A DNA stretch of 33,034 nucleotides, taken from assembly GCA_031274285.1 (NCBI GenBank), contig JAISQJ010000096.1, forward strand, positions 1 through 33,034, read 5' to 3'. A program made the position numbers and the translations under genes. Of this stretch, positions 15,292 through 23,518 are shown piece after piece (within the stretch, counting starts at the first letter, position 1; every line of letters begins with the position of its first letter). The DNA comes from Treponema sp. GTDB taxonomy: Bacteria; Spirochaetota; Spirochaetia; Treponematales; Breznakiellaceae. The notes below the pieces were generated by a model that did no database searches, had not been told where the DNA came from, and was given only the letters and a program-made list of their open reading frames with translations.

Positions 15292-16944
15292 CTAATCCAG
15301 GCCCTCGGCCAGGATGTCGTAGGGATCGTCCCCCCGGCGGCGGTGTTCCACCGCTTCCAGCACCTGGTCCGTATCAAGGGTATCCCGGCCTTCCAGATCG
15401 GCGATGGTTCGGGCCAGGCGGAGGATGCCATGGTAGGCCCGGCCCGAAAGGGCAAGCTTGGATACCGCGGTTTTCAGGGCCTCCTCCCCCCGGCCGGAGA
15501 GGGGGCAGCAGCGTTCCAGGAGTTCCGGGGGAATCCTGGCGTTGCGGCGGGGTTGTTCCGGGCCTCCGGCCGGCCCCCGGGGACCTTCCCCGGAATCTCC
15601 CTCCCGGAACCGGGGGAACAGCTTTGCCAGCCTGAGGCGCTGTACCTCCACGGCCCGGCGCACCCGCTGCGCGATGGCGGCGCTGGTCTCCCCCGGGGGG
15701 CCCGTTAGGGCTCCCAGTTTGGGAGGGATCACCGGGACCCGGAGTTCAATCCGGTCCAGCAGGGCCGAGCCGAAGCGGCGCCAGTAACGGTTTACCTCCT
15801 CAGGGCTGCAGAAGCAGCTGAGGGCCCTGTCCGCAATGTCCGCCCCCCTCATCCCCAGCCGGCCGCAGGGGCAGGGGTTGGCCGCCAGGATCAGTTGAAA
15901 GGCCGCGGGCAGCCTAACCGAGGACCCCGCACGGGAGATGGTGATCACCTGATCCTCCAGGGGTTCCCGCAGGGCCTGGAGTACGTTGGAACGGAATTCC
16001 GGGGCCTCGTCCATGAAAAGAACCCCAAAATGGGCCAGGCTTATTTCTCCGGGCCGTACCGACCGGCCGCCGCCCAGGATGCCTTCGGCGCTGGCGGAGT
16101 GGTGGGGGGAGCGGAAGGGCGGCCGGCTGATAAGATCAAAGCCTGCCCCCTCGGGCATACCTTCAAAAAGACCGGCCAGACTCCAGAGTCTGGTTACCTC
16201 CACCGCCTCGTTGCTGCTTAGGGGGGCCATGATGGTGGGCATGCGCCGGGCCAGCATGGTCTTGCCGGCCCCCGGCGGGCCGAAGACCAGGAGGTTGTGG
16301 CCCCCGGCCGCGGCTATCTCCAGGGCCCGCTTGTACCGTTCCTGGCCCCGCACATCGGAAAAATCCCCGGCCGCCGGGGCCGGGCCGACTTCCGGGCCGG
16401 GGGCTTCCATGACCGGCAGGGTCCCGGTTTCCGCCCGGACCACCAGGGCATGCAGGGCTTCCCGCAGGGTACCCGCCGCGGCTACCCGGATCAGGGGCCG
16501 CTCCCGGGCCAGGATCATGGCCTCCCGGGCGTTCTCCCGGGGCACCACAAAGTCCCGGATTCCCTCGCCGATCCCCGCGGCCACCGCGGCCAGTACCCCG
16601 CGCACGGGCCGGACCTTGCCGGAAAGTTCCAGTTCCCCCAGGACCATGAGGGCTTCCGCCTGGGGCGCCAGGCCCGCGGCGGACATCACCGCCAGGGCGA
16701 TGGGCAGATCCAGGGCGGCCCCCTCCTTCCGCAGCCCCGCGGGGGCCAGGTTGATGAGCACCCTGTCCAGGGGGAACTGGTAGCCCGAATTGCGGAACCC
16801 CGCCCTCACCCGTTCCCTGGCCTCCCGGACCGCCCCTTCCGCAAGGCCGGTAATGTCAATACCCGGAATACCCCGGCGTATGTCCACCTCCACCCTGATA
16901 ACCACCCCCGCCGCTCCAAAGGGGGCATAGCTGAATACCTGCAT
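15292..16944 (-). CDS. comM: ComM/YifB Mg-chelatase-like AAA+ ATPase
   Basis: The product is 550 residues, somewhat longer than the usual ~510 because of a Gly/Pro/Arg-rich insertion at about 454-475. An N-terminal S5/Lon-like domain (VEVDIRRGIPGIDITGLAEGAVREARERV) precedes the AAA+ core with Walker A GPPGAGKT, Walker B VLFMDEAPEF and the family motif ANPCPCG, and a C-terminal helical lid (ALSGRAYHGILRLARTIADLEG). In Vibrio and others ComM is a hexameric branch-migration helicase promoting integration of DNA taken up by natural transformation; the family is widespread in non-competent bacteria too. GAGGAG about seven bases upstream supports the start. A perfect 12-base palindrome sits at its promoter. 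Confidence 0.92.
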   Translation of the reverse strand: MQVFSYAPFGAAGVVIRVEVDIRRGIPGIDITGLAEGAVREARERVRAGFRNSGYQFPLDRVLINLAPAGLRKEGAALDLPIALAVMSAAGLAPQAEALMVLGELELSGKVRPVRGVLAAVAAGIGEGIRDFVVPRENAREAMILARERPLIRVAAAGTLREALHALVVRAETGTLPVMEAPGPEVGPAPAAGDFSDVRGQERYKRALEIAAAGGHNLLVFGPPGAGKTMLARRMPTIMAPLSSNEAVEVTRLWSLAGLFEGMPEGAGFDLISRPPFRSPHHSASAEGILGGGRSVRPGEISLAHFGVLFMDEAPEFRSNVLQALREPLEDQVITISRAGSSVRLPAAFQLILAANPCPCGRLGMRGADIADRALSCFCSPEEVNRYWRRFGSALLDRIELRVPVIPPKLGALTGPPGETSAAIAQRVRRAVEVQRLRLAKLFPRFREGDSGEGPRGPAGGPEQPRRNARIPPELLERCCPLSGRGEEALKTAVSKLALSGRAYHGILRLARTIADLEGRDTLDTDQVLEAVEHRRRGDDPYDILAEGLD

Positions 16945-17199
16945 GGCTGACTCCTCACCCTATATAGGGCGCGAACCGGCGAAACGCTTTAGTCTTTTGG
17001 AAAAAATTTGGAAAAAATGAAAAAAATTGAGGTCGGCGCGGCGCCGGCAGGCCGCCCTGCGGCAGGGCGGCGGGCGCTAAACTTGCTTCAAAGCCGGCGA
17101 TGTGGTATCGTTATAGGTATGAATGGGGGGAACCATGGTAACCTTAACCTGGCGCGGGAACATGCCTGCGCCGTATAGCCGAACAGGGAACGAAGTTTC
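16945..17199. promoter_or_regulatory. Intergenic control region with palindrome, A-tracts and GC hairpin
   Basis: The gap between divergent comM and the DRTGG gene holds three elements. CCCTATATAGGG at 16958-16969 is a perfect 12-base palindrome containing a TATATA. Three A-tracts at 17001-17006, 17012-17017 and 17020-17026, about a helical turn apart, suggest bent DNA. A long GC hairpin has inner arms at 17051-17059 and 17063-17071, and outer GCGCC/GGCGC at 17041-17045 and 17073-17077. A 22-codon ORF occupies the right end. Confidence 0.55.
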
Positions 17200-17203
17200 A
17201 TGA
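17135..17203 (+). CDS. Possible 22-residue leader peptide
   Basis: The ATG at 17135 follows a run of six G (17125-17130), an unusually strong ribosome site, and the frame ends in TGA at 17201-17203, overlapping the DRTGG gene's ATG as ATGA. The peptide reads MVTLTWRGNMPAPYSRTGNE plus two residues. The placement suggests translational coupling. The sequence gives no family, and the alternative is that it is an untranslated leader. Confidence 0.35.
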   Translation: MVTLTWRGNMPAPYSRTGNEVS

Positions 17204-17556
17204 CGGTAGCCGATGCTGTTGATCTCCTGGAAGGGCAGTTCTACGCGGGCAAGGAAAAAGCCGGCCTGGAGATCCTTTCCGCCTGCGGGGCGGACTTGAT
17301 GAGCGATGTGATGGCCTTTGTGAAGGATCGGGTGTTGCTGCTCACCGGCCTGGTGAACCCCCAGGTCATCCGTACCGCGGAGCTTCTGGACATACGGAGC
17401 ATCATCTTTGTCCGGGGGAAAAGCCCCAGCAGGGATATGATCGACATGGCCGAGGACGCCGGCATCATCCTGGGGGGTACCAAGCTCCCCATGTTCCTTG
17501 CCTGCGGCAAACTCTACGAGGCAGGCCTTAAAACCGGCGGTACCCGCCGTATCTAG
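17200..17556 (+). CDS. Stand-alone DRTGG-domain protein
   Basis: The 118-residue protein consists of one DRTGG domain, a ligand-binding-like module otherwise found beside CBS domains and phosphotransacetylase. Typical segments are MTVADAVDLLEGQFYAG at the start, SACGADLMSDVMAFVKDRVLLLTG in the middle, and IIFVRGKSPSRDMIDMAEDAGI followed by ILGGTKLPMFLACGKLYEAG at the end. In anaerobes such short DRTGG proteins often neighbour Fe-only hydrogenase or anti-sigma kinase genes; none is seen here. The role is unknown. Its 3' end overlaps the possible upstream starts of the next gene. Confidence 0.75.
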   Translation: MTVADAVDLLEGQFYAGKEKAGLEILSACGADLMSDVMAFVKDRVLLLTGLVNPQVIRTAELLDIRSIIFVRGKSPSRDMIDMAEDAGIILGGTKLPMFLACGKLYEAGLKTGGTRRI

Positions 17557-18145
17557 CCCTATTCCCCTTTCCAAACAGGCCCTGCGCATGCGGGTAACAA
17601 CCCGCCTTGCCGCCATGAGCGGGGATTATTTTGCCGCCCAGGGGGCGGCCGCCGCGGCTCTGCTGGAGGACAGCACCTGGTGGGAAGGGTATGAGACCCT
17701 GTTCATCTTCCTCTCCATGGCCCAGGAGATTGATACCCGGCCCCTTCTGGAATCGGCCCTGGCCGCGGGGAAGCGGGTCTTTGCCCCCCGTCTGGCCGCC
17801 GGCGGGATGAGCTTCCGCCGGGTCTATTCCTCCGCGGGCCCCTGGGAAAGGGGGTCCCTGGGGGTTCGGGAACCGGGGGAAACGGCGGAAGCGGCCGGCG
17901 CCGGGGATTTTCCCGCCCTGCTCATCGTTCCCGGTCTGGCCTTTGACCGGGAAGGCCGCCGCCTGGGCAGGGGTAGGGGCTTCTATGACCGTTTCCTGGC
18001 GGAACTGGATGACCGGGGCCGGCCTTTCCGGGCCGCCGGCTTCTGTACCGCCTGCCAGCTTGTGGAAGAGGTCCCGGTAGACCGCCGGGACCGAAGGGTA
18101 GACGGCATCTGCACGGGTGAAGGGCTGATCCTTCTGAGCGGCTAA
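17498..18145 (+). CDS. 5-formyltetrahydrofolate cyclo-ligase
   Basis: This enzyme (5-FCL, YgfA/MTHFS) converts 5-formyl-THF to 5,10-methenyl-THF using ATP. The family's N-terminal pattern K-x-x-L-R-x-x-x is present (SKQALRMRVTTRLAAMS). The catalytic core near the C-terminus reads LLIVPGLAFDREGRRLGRGRGFYDRFL, with the GxGxGfYDr nucleotide/folate motif. The start is unsettled. The ATG at 17588 would remove the conserved KQALR, so translation probably begins upstream; the only conventional candidate is a TTG at 17498, which overlaps the DRTGG gene by 59 bases. Mature length from SKQALR is about 192 residues, normal for the family. Confidence 0.85.
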   Translation: MPAANSTRQALKPAVPAVSSPIPLSKQALRMRVTTRLAAMSGDYFAAQGAAAAALLEDSTWWEGYETLFIFLSMAQEIDTRPLLESALAAGKRVFAPRLAAGGMSFRRVYSSAGPWERGSLGVREPGETAEAAGAGDFPALLIVPGLAFDREGRRLGRGRGFYDRFLAELDDRGRPFRAAGFCTACQLVEEVPVDRRDRRVDGICTGEGLILLSG

Positions 18146-18163
18146 AGCAGCCTGCGGGGGCAA

Positions 18164-18195
18164 ATTGTCAACATTTTTTTTATTTTGTTGACAAT
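18164..18195. promoter_or_regulatory. Perfect inverted repeat, likely GntR operator overlapping the -35 box
   Basis: ATTGTCAAC (18164-18172) and GTTGACAAT (18187-18195) are perfect 9-base inverted copies separated by 14 T-rich bases. Each arm contains TTG(T/A)CAA, itself a small palindrome of the type bound by FCD-class GntR dimers. The right arm contains the TTGACA -35 hexamer of the promoter serving the GntR gene, so binding would block RNA polymerase: an autorepression layout. Confidence 0.6.
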
Positions 18196-18216
18196 AAGAC
18201 CGGCTCATGCTTAAAT
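18188..18216 (+). promoter_or_regulatory. Promoter of the GntR/FCD gene
   Basis: A perfect TTGACA (18188-18193), 17-base spacer, and TTAAAT (18211-18216, four of six). The predicted transcript start is within a few bases of the ATG at 18223, so the mRNA may be leaderless. Confidence 0.6.
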
Positions 18217-18222
18217 CAACGT

Positions 18223-18900
18223 ATGCTTAATAGCACCCTTGTCCATTCACCCACTTCTCTGGACGTACTTATCTCCCTGCGGAAGGATATCCTTACCCGG
18301 CGGCTGTGCAGCGGGACCCACCTGAAGCGGGTGAACCTGGCGGAACAGTACGGGGTGAGCCGGGGTTCCGTATCCCAGGCCCTGTACAAGCTGGAAATGG
18401 AAGGCCTGGTGGAGGACGAGGGGAACGGCCGGGTAAAGGTAATCGGCATCGAAGAGAAGGACGTGATTGACATGTTCGACATGCGGCTCTACCTGGAAAA
18501 AAAGGCCATGGAGATACTGCGGGACAAGGAGGACGTGGACTATATCCCCCTCATCGAAGTGCTGAAAAGCATGAACGAGGAAAATTCCCAGGGGGACCAG
18601 GCGGACCCCGTGCGGATGGCGGCCCTGGGTTTTAACATCCATGTGGCCATGTTCGAAATGGCCGGCAACCGGGCCATTTTTCACGCATGGAAAACCGCCT
18701 CCGGCCTTATGCAGGAGATCATCATGATCAACGGGTCCCATGTGCCCGCCCGTGAAACCTACCGGAAACACAAGATTTTAAGCGACTGCATCATACAAAA
18801 ATGGGAAAACGCGGTAGCGATTATCGAAGAGCACCTCATGGCCGGGTCCCGGGACATCTACCTGGACGCCCTGCGGAACATCACCTGCCGGTTGGCATAA
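18223..18900 (+). CDS. GntR-family regulator, FCD subfamily
   Basis: The product is 225 residues. The winged helix-turn-helix lies at about residues 15-75: GTHLKRVNLAEQYGVSRGSVSQALYKLEMEGLVEDEGNGRVKV. The recognition helix sequence SRGSVSQALYKLEMEGLV is the GntR signature. The C-terminal FCD all-helical ligand domain starts near EEKDVIDMFDMRLYLEKKAMEIL (DMRLYLE corresponds to the family's D-x-R-x-x-L-E) and shows an FNIHVAMFEMAGN metal/ligand motif with the conserved H and terminal EEHL. FCD regulators usually sense small acids or sugar acids. No transport or catabolic operon adjoins it, so the ligand is unknown. The nearby ATPase pair is on the other strand and has its own promoter. Confidence 0.88.
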   Translation: MLNSTLVHSPTSLDVLISLRKDILTRRLCSGTHLKRVNLAEQYGVSRGSVSQALYKLEMEGLVEDEGNGRVKVIGIEEKDVIDMFDMRLYLEKKAMEILRDKEDVDYIPLIEVLKSMNEENSQGDQADPVRMAALGFNIHVAMFEMAGNRAIFHAWKTASGLMQEIIMINGSHVPARETYRKHKILSDCIIQKWENAVAIIEEHLMAGSRDIYLDALRNITCRLA

Positions 18901-18956
18901 ATCGAAACTCACAGGGCGGGATTCCAAGAGGCCGGATTTTGGAACCGATCCATCTG

Positions 18957-19499
18957 TTAAAAAACTCTTTTTGCCTCCAAACATGCCCTTTGCAGTGAGT
19001 CCGGCAGTGGGAGCGCGGGTAGCTGGGGCGGGTTTTGGCGGAGCTGTCGGCAATATTCGTCAAGTGTTTGCACCGCTTTTTCACATTTTGTTTTATCGGC
19101 GGCATGTGTGGGAGGAGCATAATCGTCATCCTCATTCACGGCTGTACCGTGCAGGTATTTTATCCAGGTCTCTATGTTTCGTTTAGGAATAATCAAGGCG
19201 GCCGCATCGTCTTCTGTTCTAGCGGGAACCCCTATTTTTCTACATTCCGCATCCAATGCTTGAATACGTTCTAAAACGGTTGCCCTGTCCGCATCGGTAC
19301 ATACAATGAGATATCCTTTGTGTTTTCTGATGTTTGTCAACTCACCGGGATACTGTTGGCGAACCCATTGTTCACCGCATCCCTGCCCGGCAGGGGAGAT
19401 TTCTTCCCGGATATCTTTCCTGCCAATATGGCGCTTTTTCAGAAATCTCCTGATAAAGCACGCGCTCTGACTGTCTTCGCAGAGAATGGTGTATTTCAT
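18957..19499 (-). CDS. TOPRIM-like small protein (DUF4276/DUF4435-like), partner of the ATPase
   Basis: The 180-residue protein begins MKYTILCEDSQSACFIRRFL, where E8 sits on the first strand as in TOPRIM nucleases, and continues to GYLIVCTDADRATVLERI, with a D-x-D motif at D69/D71. A further conserved-looking block, LIIPKRNIETWIKYL, is shared with small proteins encoded next to AAA ATPases. It is probably a metal-dependent nuclease or nuclease-like effector, not an active topoisomerase. Its ATG overlaps the ATPase stop (ATGA at 19496-19499), so the two are made in a fixed ratio. Codon use is AT-richer than the flanks, consistent with transfer. The exact Pfam assignment is uncertain. Confidence 0.55.
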   Translation of the reverse strand: MKYTILCEDSQSACFIRRFLKKRHIGRKDIREEISPAGQGCGEQWVRQQYPGELTNIRKHKGYLIVCTDADRATVLERIQALDAECRKIGVPARTEDDAAALIIPKRNIETWIKYLHGTAVNEDDDYAPPTHAADKTKCEKAVQTLDEYCRQLRQNPPQLPALPLPDSLQRACLEAKRVF

Positions 19500-20635
19500 T
19501 TTACCAGTTTTCGTGCGATTGACTGCGAAAGTGTCAATACCGGACCGTCATACCCCTTCTCCTCCTGCTCAATGGGCCTGATTCTCGTATGCGATTCCTG
19601 TTCGCGTTCAAACCAGATCGGGACACCCAGACAGGAATAGTCAATTACTTCAGGGTGATGTGATATGAGGACAACCTGTTCGAGACGTTCTCCCCTGCCG
19701 CAGTCGTCAACAAACAAACGCAGCCAGGGCTGTATTTCTTCTATGGAGATATAGTTATCCGGTTCATCGATAAAAATGCAGGCGTTCCTTTCTTTGTTTC
19801 CCAGAATAAGGGCGTAAATCGCTATGAGCATTTTTTGACCATCGGAAAGGGACGCAAACAGATAGGTATGTTTTGCCGAGATATCTGAAGTTTGAAAGTC
19901 GGCTTTTAACAAACGCCGCTCGCCGGCTTCGGCGGACTTGAGCGTAAAAAACCCCGGAACCGATCCGGGAAGTTCATCAAAGATTTCACGGCATGCCGAC
20001 GGATTTTCCAGGGTAAGATAACGATACCATGCGGCAAAGTTTTCCATGCACAGGGAAAGCTGTTTTTCCTCATGCTGGCTTTCGGACTCCATAAGAACAG
20101 GCGTCGGACGTACAACGGTAATGTTTTCGATATATTTCTTAAAGGCCGTTAGTTTTTTGTTGTCCCTTCGCTCCTGGAGCAGCCCTACGCCTGACTGTGT
20201 CCAGTCAAAACTGACAACAGGCCCCTCGTGCCCCTGGTCATTGTGAAGGTGAGCTTCACCTTCTTTGCTGTAAAACAATAGGGATTCTGACGGCGCCGGT
20301 TTTTCTTTTAGCGTCAGTTTTTCTTCTTTGACTTTTGATTTTGTTAAATCATCAAAAAATTCAATTACAAGGGTGTAGATAAAGACACCGTCATCCGTGT
20401 CTACTTCAATTTCAAATTTTTGCAGGGGCTTTGTCTGCCAGCGTGTAAAATCCGCCGAGGGGAATGTTTCCGCCAGCCGGGTCTCGCCGCCGATAAAACC
20501 GCGCAAACGGCGGAGTACGTCAAAAACAGAACTTTTCCCGCTGCCGTTTGCGCCAAGCAGCAAATTTATCGCCTCAAATCGTATTTCAAAATTAACAAGC
20601 GTTCGAAAATTGTCTATATAAAGCCGTGTTATCAT
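19496..20635 (-). CDS. SMC-like/OLD-type AAA ATPase (AAA_15/AAA_21)
   Basis: The product is 379 residues. The N-terminus ITRLYIDNFRTLVNFEI leads into Walker A NLLLGANGSGKSS (GANGSGKS at 28-35). The ABC-like signature region is LSDGQKMLIAIYALIL, Walker B is ACIFIDEPDNYIS at about 285-293, and the H-loop is VLISHHPEVID. This is the RecF/OLD-type ATP-dependent dimer module, as in PARIS AriA and other defence ATPases. No nuclease domain is fused; the effector seems to be the overlapping downstream TOPRIM-like gene. GGGAG precedes the ATG. It has its own promoter (20652-20680) and lower GC than the regulator and polymerase on either side. Confidence 0.85.
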   Translation of the reverse strand: MITRLYIDNFRTLVNFEIRFEAINLLLGANGSGKSSVFDVLRRLRGFIGGETRLAETFPSADFTRWQTKPLQKFEIEVDTDDGVFIYTLVIEFFDDLTKSKVKEEKLTLKEKPAPSESLLFYSKEGEAHLHNDQGHEGPVVSFDWTQSGVGLLQERRDNKKLTAFKKYIENITVVRPTPVLMESESQHEEKQLSLCMENFAAWYRYLTLENPSACREIFDELPGSVPGFFTLKSAEAGERRLLKADFQTSDISAKHTYLFASLSDGQKMLIAIYALILGNKERNACIFIDEPDNYISIEEIQPWLRLFVDDCGRGERLEQVVLISHHPEVIDYSCLGVPIWFEREQESHTRIRPIEQEEKGYDGPVLTLSQSIARKLVK

Positions 20636-20651
20636 CGTTGCTCCCTATTAA

Positions 20652-20680
20652 ACATTATGGTAAATCGAATGGCCGGTCAA
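20652..20680 (-). promoter_or_regulatory. Promoter of the ATPase/TOPRIM-like operon
   Basis: On the minus strand TTGACC (20680-20675), 17 bases, TAATGT (20657-20652), with the ATG at 20635. The -35 is five of six and the -10 is weaker. The remainder of the gap up to 20845 is very GC-rich, and I see no gene in it. Confidence 0.5.
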
Positions 20681-20845
20681 GAATAGCCGGGGTTTGGGGC
20701 GGTGAGCGGCCGGCCGGGCCCCAGGAGAGGGGGGTAGGCTAAGACCGCCGGGCCCTGGGCGAAGCGAAGGGCGGGCGGGCTGAGCCGAGGGGGGAGACTT
20801 ACCCCCTGTATAGTCCGGGCCGGGGGATTGGGGTAGAATGGGGCC

Positions 20846-23443
20846 ATGTCGGGGGCCCTGCCAGCTGATTCTTTCCGGGGTTTTCTGGTCCATGCGTATG
20901 CGCCGTTTTCCCTGCCCCGTGAACACGCGGGGCGGGGCCGTATCTTTCTGGTGGGCCGCCTGGACGACGGCCGCTCCTTTGCCGCAGGACTGCATCTTCC
21001 CCACACCGGTTTCCACATCCTCAAGGCAGACCTGGGCCGCTGCGCCGCGCTGTCCCAGGCTTACCGGGTGCTGGCCCCCCGGCTGCAATCCTTCTCCGGG
21101 AAAGAGGAACTGGTCTTTTTGGATTTTGACCATCCCAGGGAACGGAGTTTCGCCTTCCGCACCCTTTCAGGCCGGGGGGTTCAGAGTCCCGACGGGGCCG
21201 AGAAGCCCGCGGAGACTTTTCTGATGGAAAAACAGATCCACGGCTGGATGGAGATCCGGGGGCCGAGCAGGCCGGGGCGGCACGTGGACCTGGTTTTTGC
21301 GGAGCCGGAGATTAGCTCTTCCCCGGCCGGAGGGCTGCCGCCCCTGCGGATCGCCTCGATAGACATTGAAACCGGGACCAGGGGGCCGGCCCAGGGGAGC
21401 ATCCTGGCCATCGGCATAGCCTGGACGGACGGTCCGGGGGGAGGGATTGCGGGCAGGCGGGTGCGGGTCCTGGGGCAGGCGCCTGCCCCTTCGGAATCTC
21501 CGGCTCCTCCCGATCAGACCGCGCCTATCTTTCACTGCGACGAGGCGGCCCTGCTCCGGGCTTTCCTGGCGGATATTCGGGACATCGATCCCGATGTGCT
21601 TACGGGCTGGAATTTTCTGGACTTCGATTTTAAGCAGATCGCCGAGCGCTGCGCCCGCCTCCGTATCCCCCTGCTCCTGGGCCGCAGCGGTGAAGAGGAG
21701 GCCAAGTTCTTTCCCCCCGGCGATAGGGCGGGGGACCGGAGCAGGGCGAATTCCGCGGCCGCTCTGGCGCCGGGGAGGCAGGTGCTGGACGCGCTGCGGG
21801 TCTTCCGGGCCGGGGGCCGGGGATTCCTGGCCGAAGACGACGGGCCCGCATACCGGGGCGGTTTTTCCCTGGAAGCGGTTTCCCGGCGGGTCCTGGGGGA
21901 GGGGAAACTGGTAAGCGCCCAGGGGGAGGAGAAGCTGGCGGAGCTTGAAAAGCTCTACGTCCAGGACCGGGAACGTTTTGCCGCGTACTGCCTTTCCGAT
22001 GCGGAGCTGGCCCTGCGGATTCTGGACGCCACGGGGCTTTTCCGCCTGACCGTGGAGCGGGCCGGCCTGACTGCGGTGAGTCTGGATAAGGCCTGGACCA
22101 GCGTGGCCAGCTTTGAGCGGATCTACGGCATGGAGCTTAGGAGGCTGGGCATAGCCCCGCCCTTCCCGGACCCGGAACGCCAGGTCTCCGGCGCGGCCGG
22201 GGGTACGGTGCTGGAGAGTCTGAGCGGACTCTTCAGCAATATCGCGGTCTTCGACTTCCGCAGCCTCTACCCCACCATCATGCGGACCTTCAACATCGAT
22301 CCCCTCTGTTACGAGCGGGCGGGGGAGGGCTCCGGCGGGGCTCCCGGACCCATCGAGGCCCCCAACGGCGCAGCTTTTTCACGGGAACCGGGGCCCCTGC
22401 CCCGGCTTATCGGCGAATACTTCGCCGCCCGCCGGGAGGCCCTGGCCCAGGGCAATGAAACCGCGGCCCAGGTCTACAAGATTCTGATGAACAGCTTCTA
22501 CGGGGTCCTGGGAACCCAGTCCTGCCGCTACGGCCGCAGCGAACTGGCGGGGGCCATCACCTCCTTTGCCAAGAAGTGGCTCCTCTTTTCCAGGGACTGG
22601 TTCAGAGACCGGGGCTACCGGGTACTCTACGGGGACACGGACTCCCTCTTTGTGGAAACCGGCCTGGGGGACCGGGCGGACTGGGAAGCCTTTAACCGTT
22701 TCTGCGGGCCCCTGGCCGCGGAGCTGAACCGGGAACTGGAGCGGCGGATCACAAAAGACTACGGCTGCCGGTCCTTCATCGAACTCCGCTTTGAAAAGGC
22801 CTACCGCCGCTTTTTGCTGCCCCCCCTGCGGGGCCGGGCCGAAGAGGAGGATGCTGCGGCCTCCGGCGGCGTCCAGGAGCCCGGCGATGCGGCGCCAGGC
22901 CGGGCCGCCCCCCGGGGCCGGGCCAAGGGCTACGGCGGTTACCTCGTCCCCCCGGCGGGGGGCGCGGAGACCGTGGAGGTAAAGGGCATGGAGGCGGTGC
23001 GGAGCGACGCCACGGCCCTGGCCCGGCGTTTTCAGGTGGAGCTGCTGGAACTGGTCTTTTCCGGCCGCGGGGAAGACAGGTTCCGGGCCAAGCTGCGGGA
23101 AACCCTGGCGGAACTGGAATCAGGAAAACTTGACGCGGAACTGGTCTACCGGAAGCGGCTGTCCAGGCCCCCGGAAAGCTACACCAGTTCCACCCCGCCC
23201 CAGGTTAAGGCCGCCCGGGCCCTGGGCTGGAAGGGCCGGCGGGGCACGGTGGAGTATGTGTGGACCCTTTCCGGCGCGGAACCGGCCTCCCTGCCCCACG
23301 GCCCCCTGGATTACCGCCACTACGCCCAGGCCCAGGTATTGCCGGTGGCCAAGTCCATTGCCGATGCCGCCGGCTGGGACCTGGGGGAATTCTTCCCCAG
23401 GGACCGGAGAAAACCAAAACCCCAGCCGGAATTGGAGTTCTAG
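20846..23443 (+). CDS. polB: B-family DNA polymerase (DNA polymerase II-like)
   Basis: This 865-residue family-B polymerase is related to E. coli Pol II, a proofreading enzyme used in damage bypass and replication restart. The 3'-5' exonuclease motifs are intact: Exo I SIDIETG (about 171-177), Exo II GWNFLDFDF (about 253-261) and Exo III YCLSDAEL (about 380-387). Polymerase motif A is DFRSLYPTIM (about 469-478), motif B is KILMNSFYGVLG (about 545-556) and motif C is YGDTDS (about 594-599). It is longer than E. coli Pol II (783), partly from an Ala/Gly/Pro-rich insertion at about 665-705 between palm and thumb. The start region is GC-rich and the ribosome site indistinct, so the exact start is not certain. 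Confidence 0.92.
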   Translation: MSGALPADSFRGFLVHAYAPFSLPREHAGRGRIFLVGRLDDGRSFAAGLHLPHTGFHILKADLGRCAALSQAYRVLAPRLQSFSGKEELVFLDFDHPRERSFAFRTLSGRGVQSPDGAEKPAETFLMEKQIHGWMEIRGPSRPGRHVDLVFAEPEISSSPAGGLPPLRIASIDIETGTRGPAQGSILAIGIAWTDGPGGGIAGRRVRVLGQAPAPSESPAPPDQTAPIFHCDEAALLRAFLADIRDIDPDVLTGWNFLDFDFKQIAERCARLRIPLLLGRSGEEEAKFFPPGDRAGDRSRANSAAALAPGRQVLDALRVFRAGGRGFLAEDDGPAYRGGFSLEAVSRRVLGEGKLVSAQGEEKLAELEKLYVQDRERFAAYCLSDAELALRILDATGLFRLTVERAGLTAVSLDKAWTSVASFERIYGMELRRLGIAPPFPDPERQVSGAAGGTVLESLSGLFSNIAVFDFRSLYPTIMRTFNIDPLCYERAGEGSGGAPGPIEAPNGAAFSREPGPLPRLIGEYFAARREALAQGNETAAQVYKILMNSFYGVLGTQSCRYGRSELAGAITSFAKKWLLFSRDWFRDRGYRVLYGDTDSLFVETGLGDRADWEAFNRFCGPLAAELNRELERRITKDYGCRSFIELRFEKAYRRFLLPPLRGRAEEEDAAASGGVQEPGDAAPGRAAPRGRAKGYGGYLVPPAGGAETVEVKGMEAVRSDATALARRFQVELLELVFSGRGEDRFRAKLRETLAELESGKLDAELVYRKRLSRPPESYTSSTPPQVKAARALGWKGRRGTVEYVWTLSGAEPASLPHGPLDYRHYAQAQVLPVAKSIADAAGWDLGEFFPRDRRKPKPQPELEF

Positions 23444-23518
23444 CAGCGCGACATCTCGTCTTTCCGCCCCTCAATAGGGTATACTAACGCGTAATATTTT
23501 CATTCAACGAGGTTTAGC

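Noticed and set aside
18164-18195. Reading the inverted repeat before the GntR gene as a rho-independent terminator
   Set aside because: Arms are AT-rich with a 14-base loop and the T run is inside the loop, not after it; an operator fits better.
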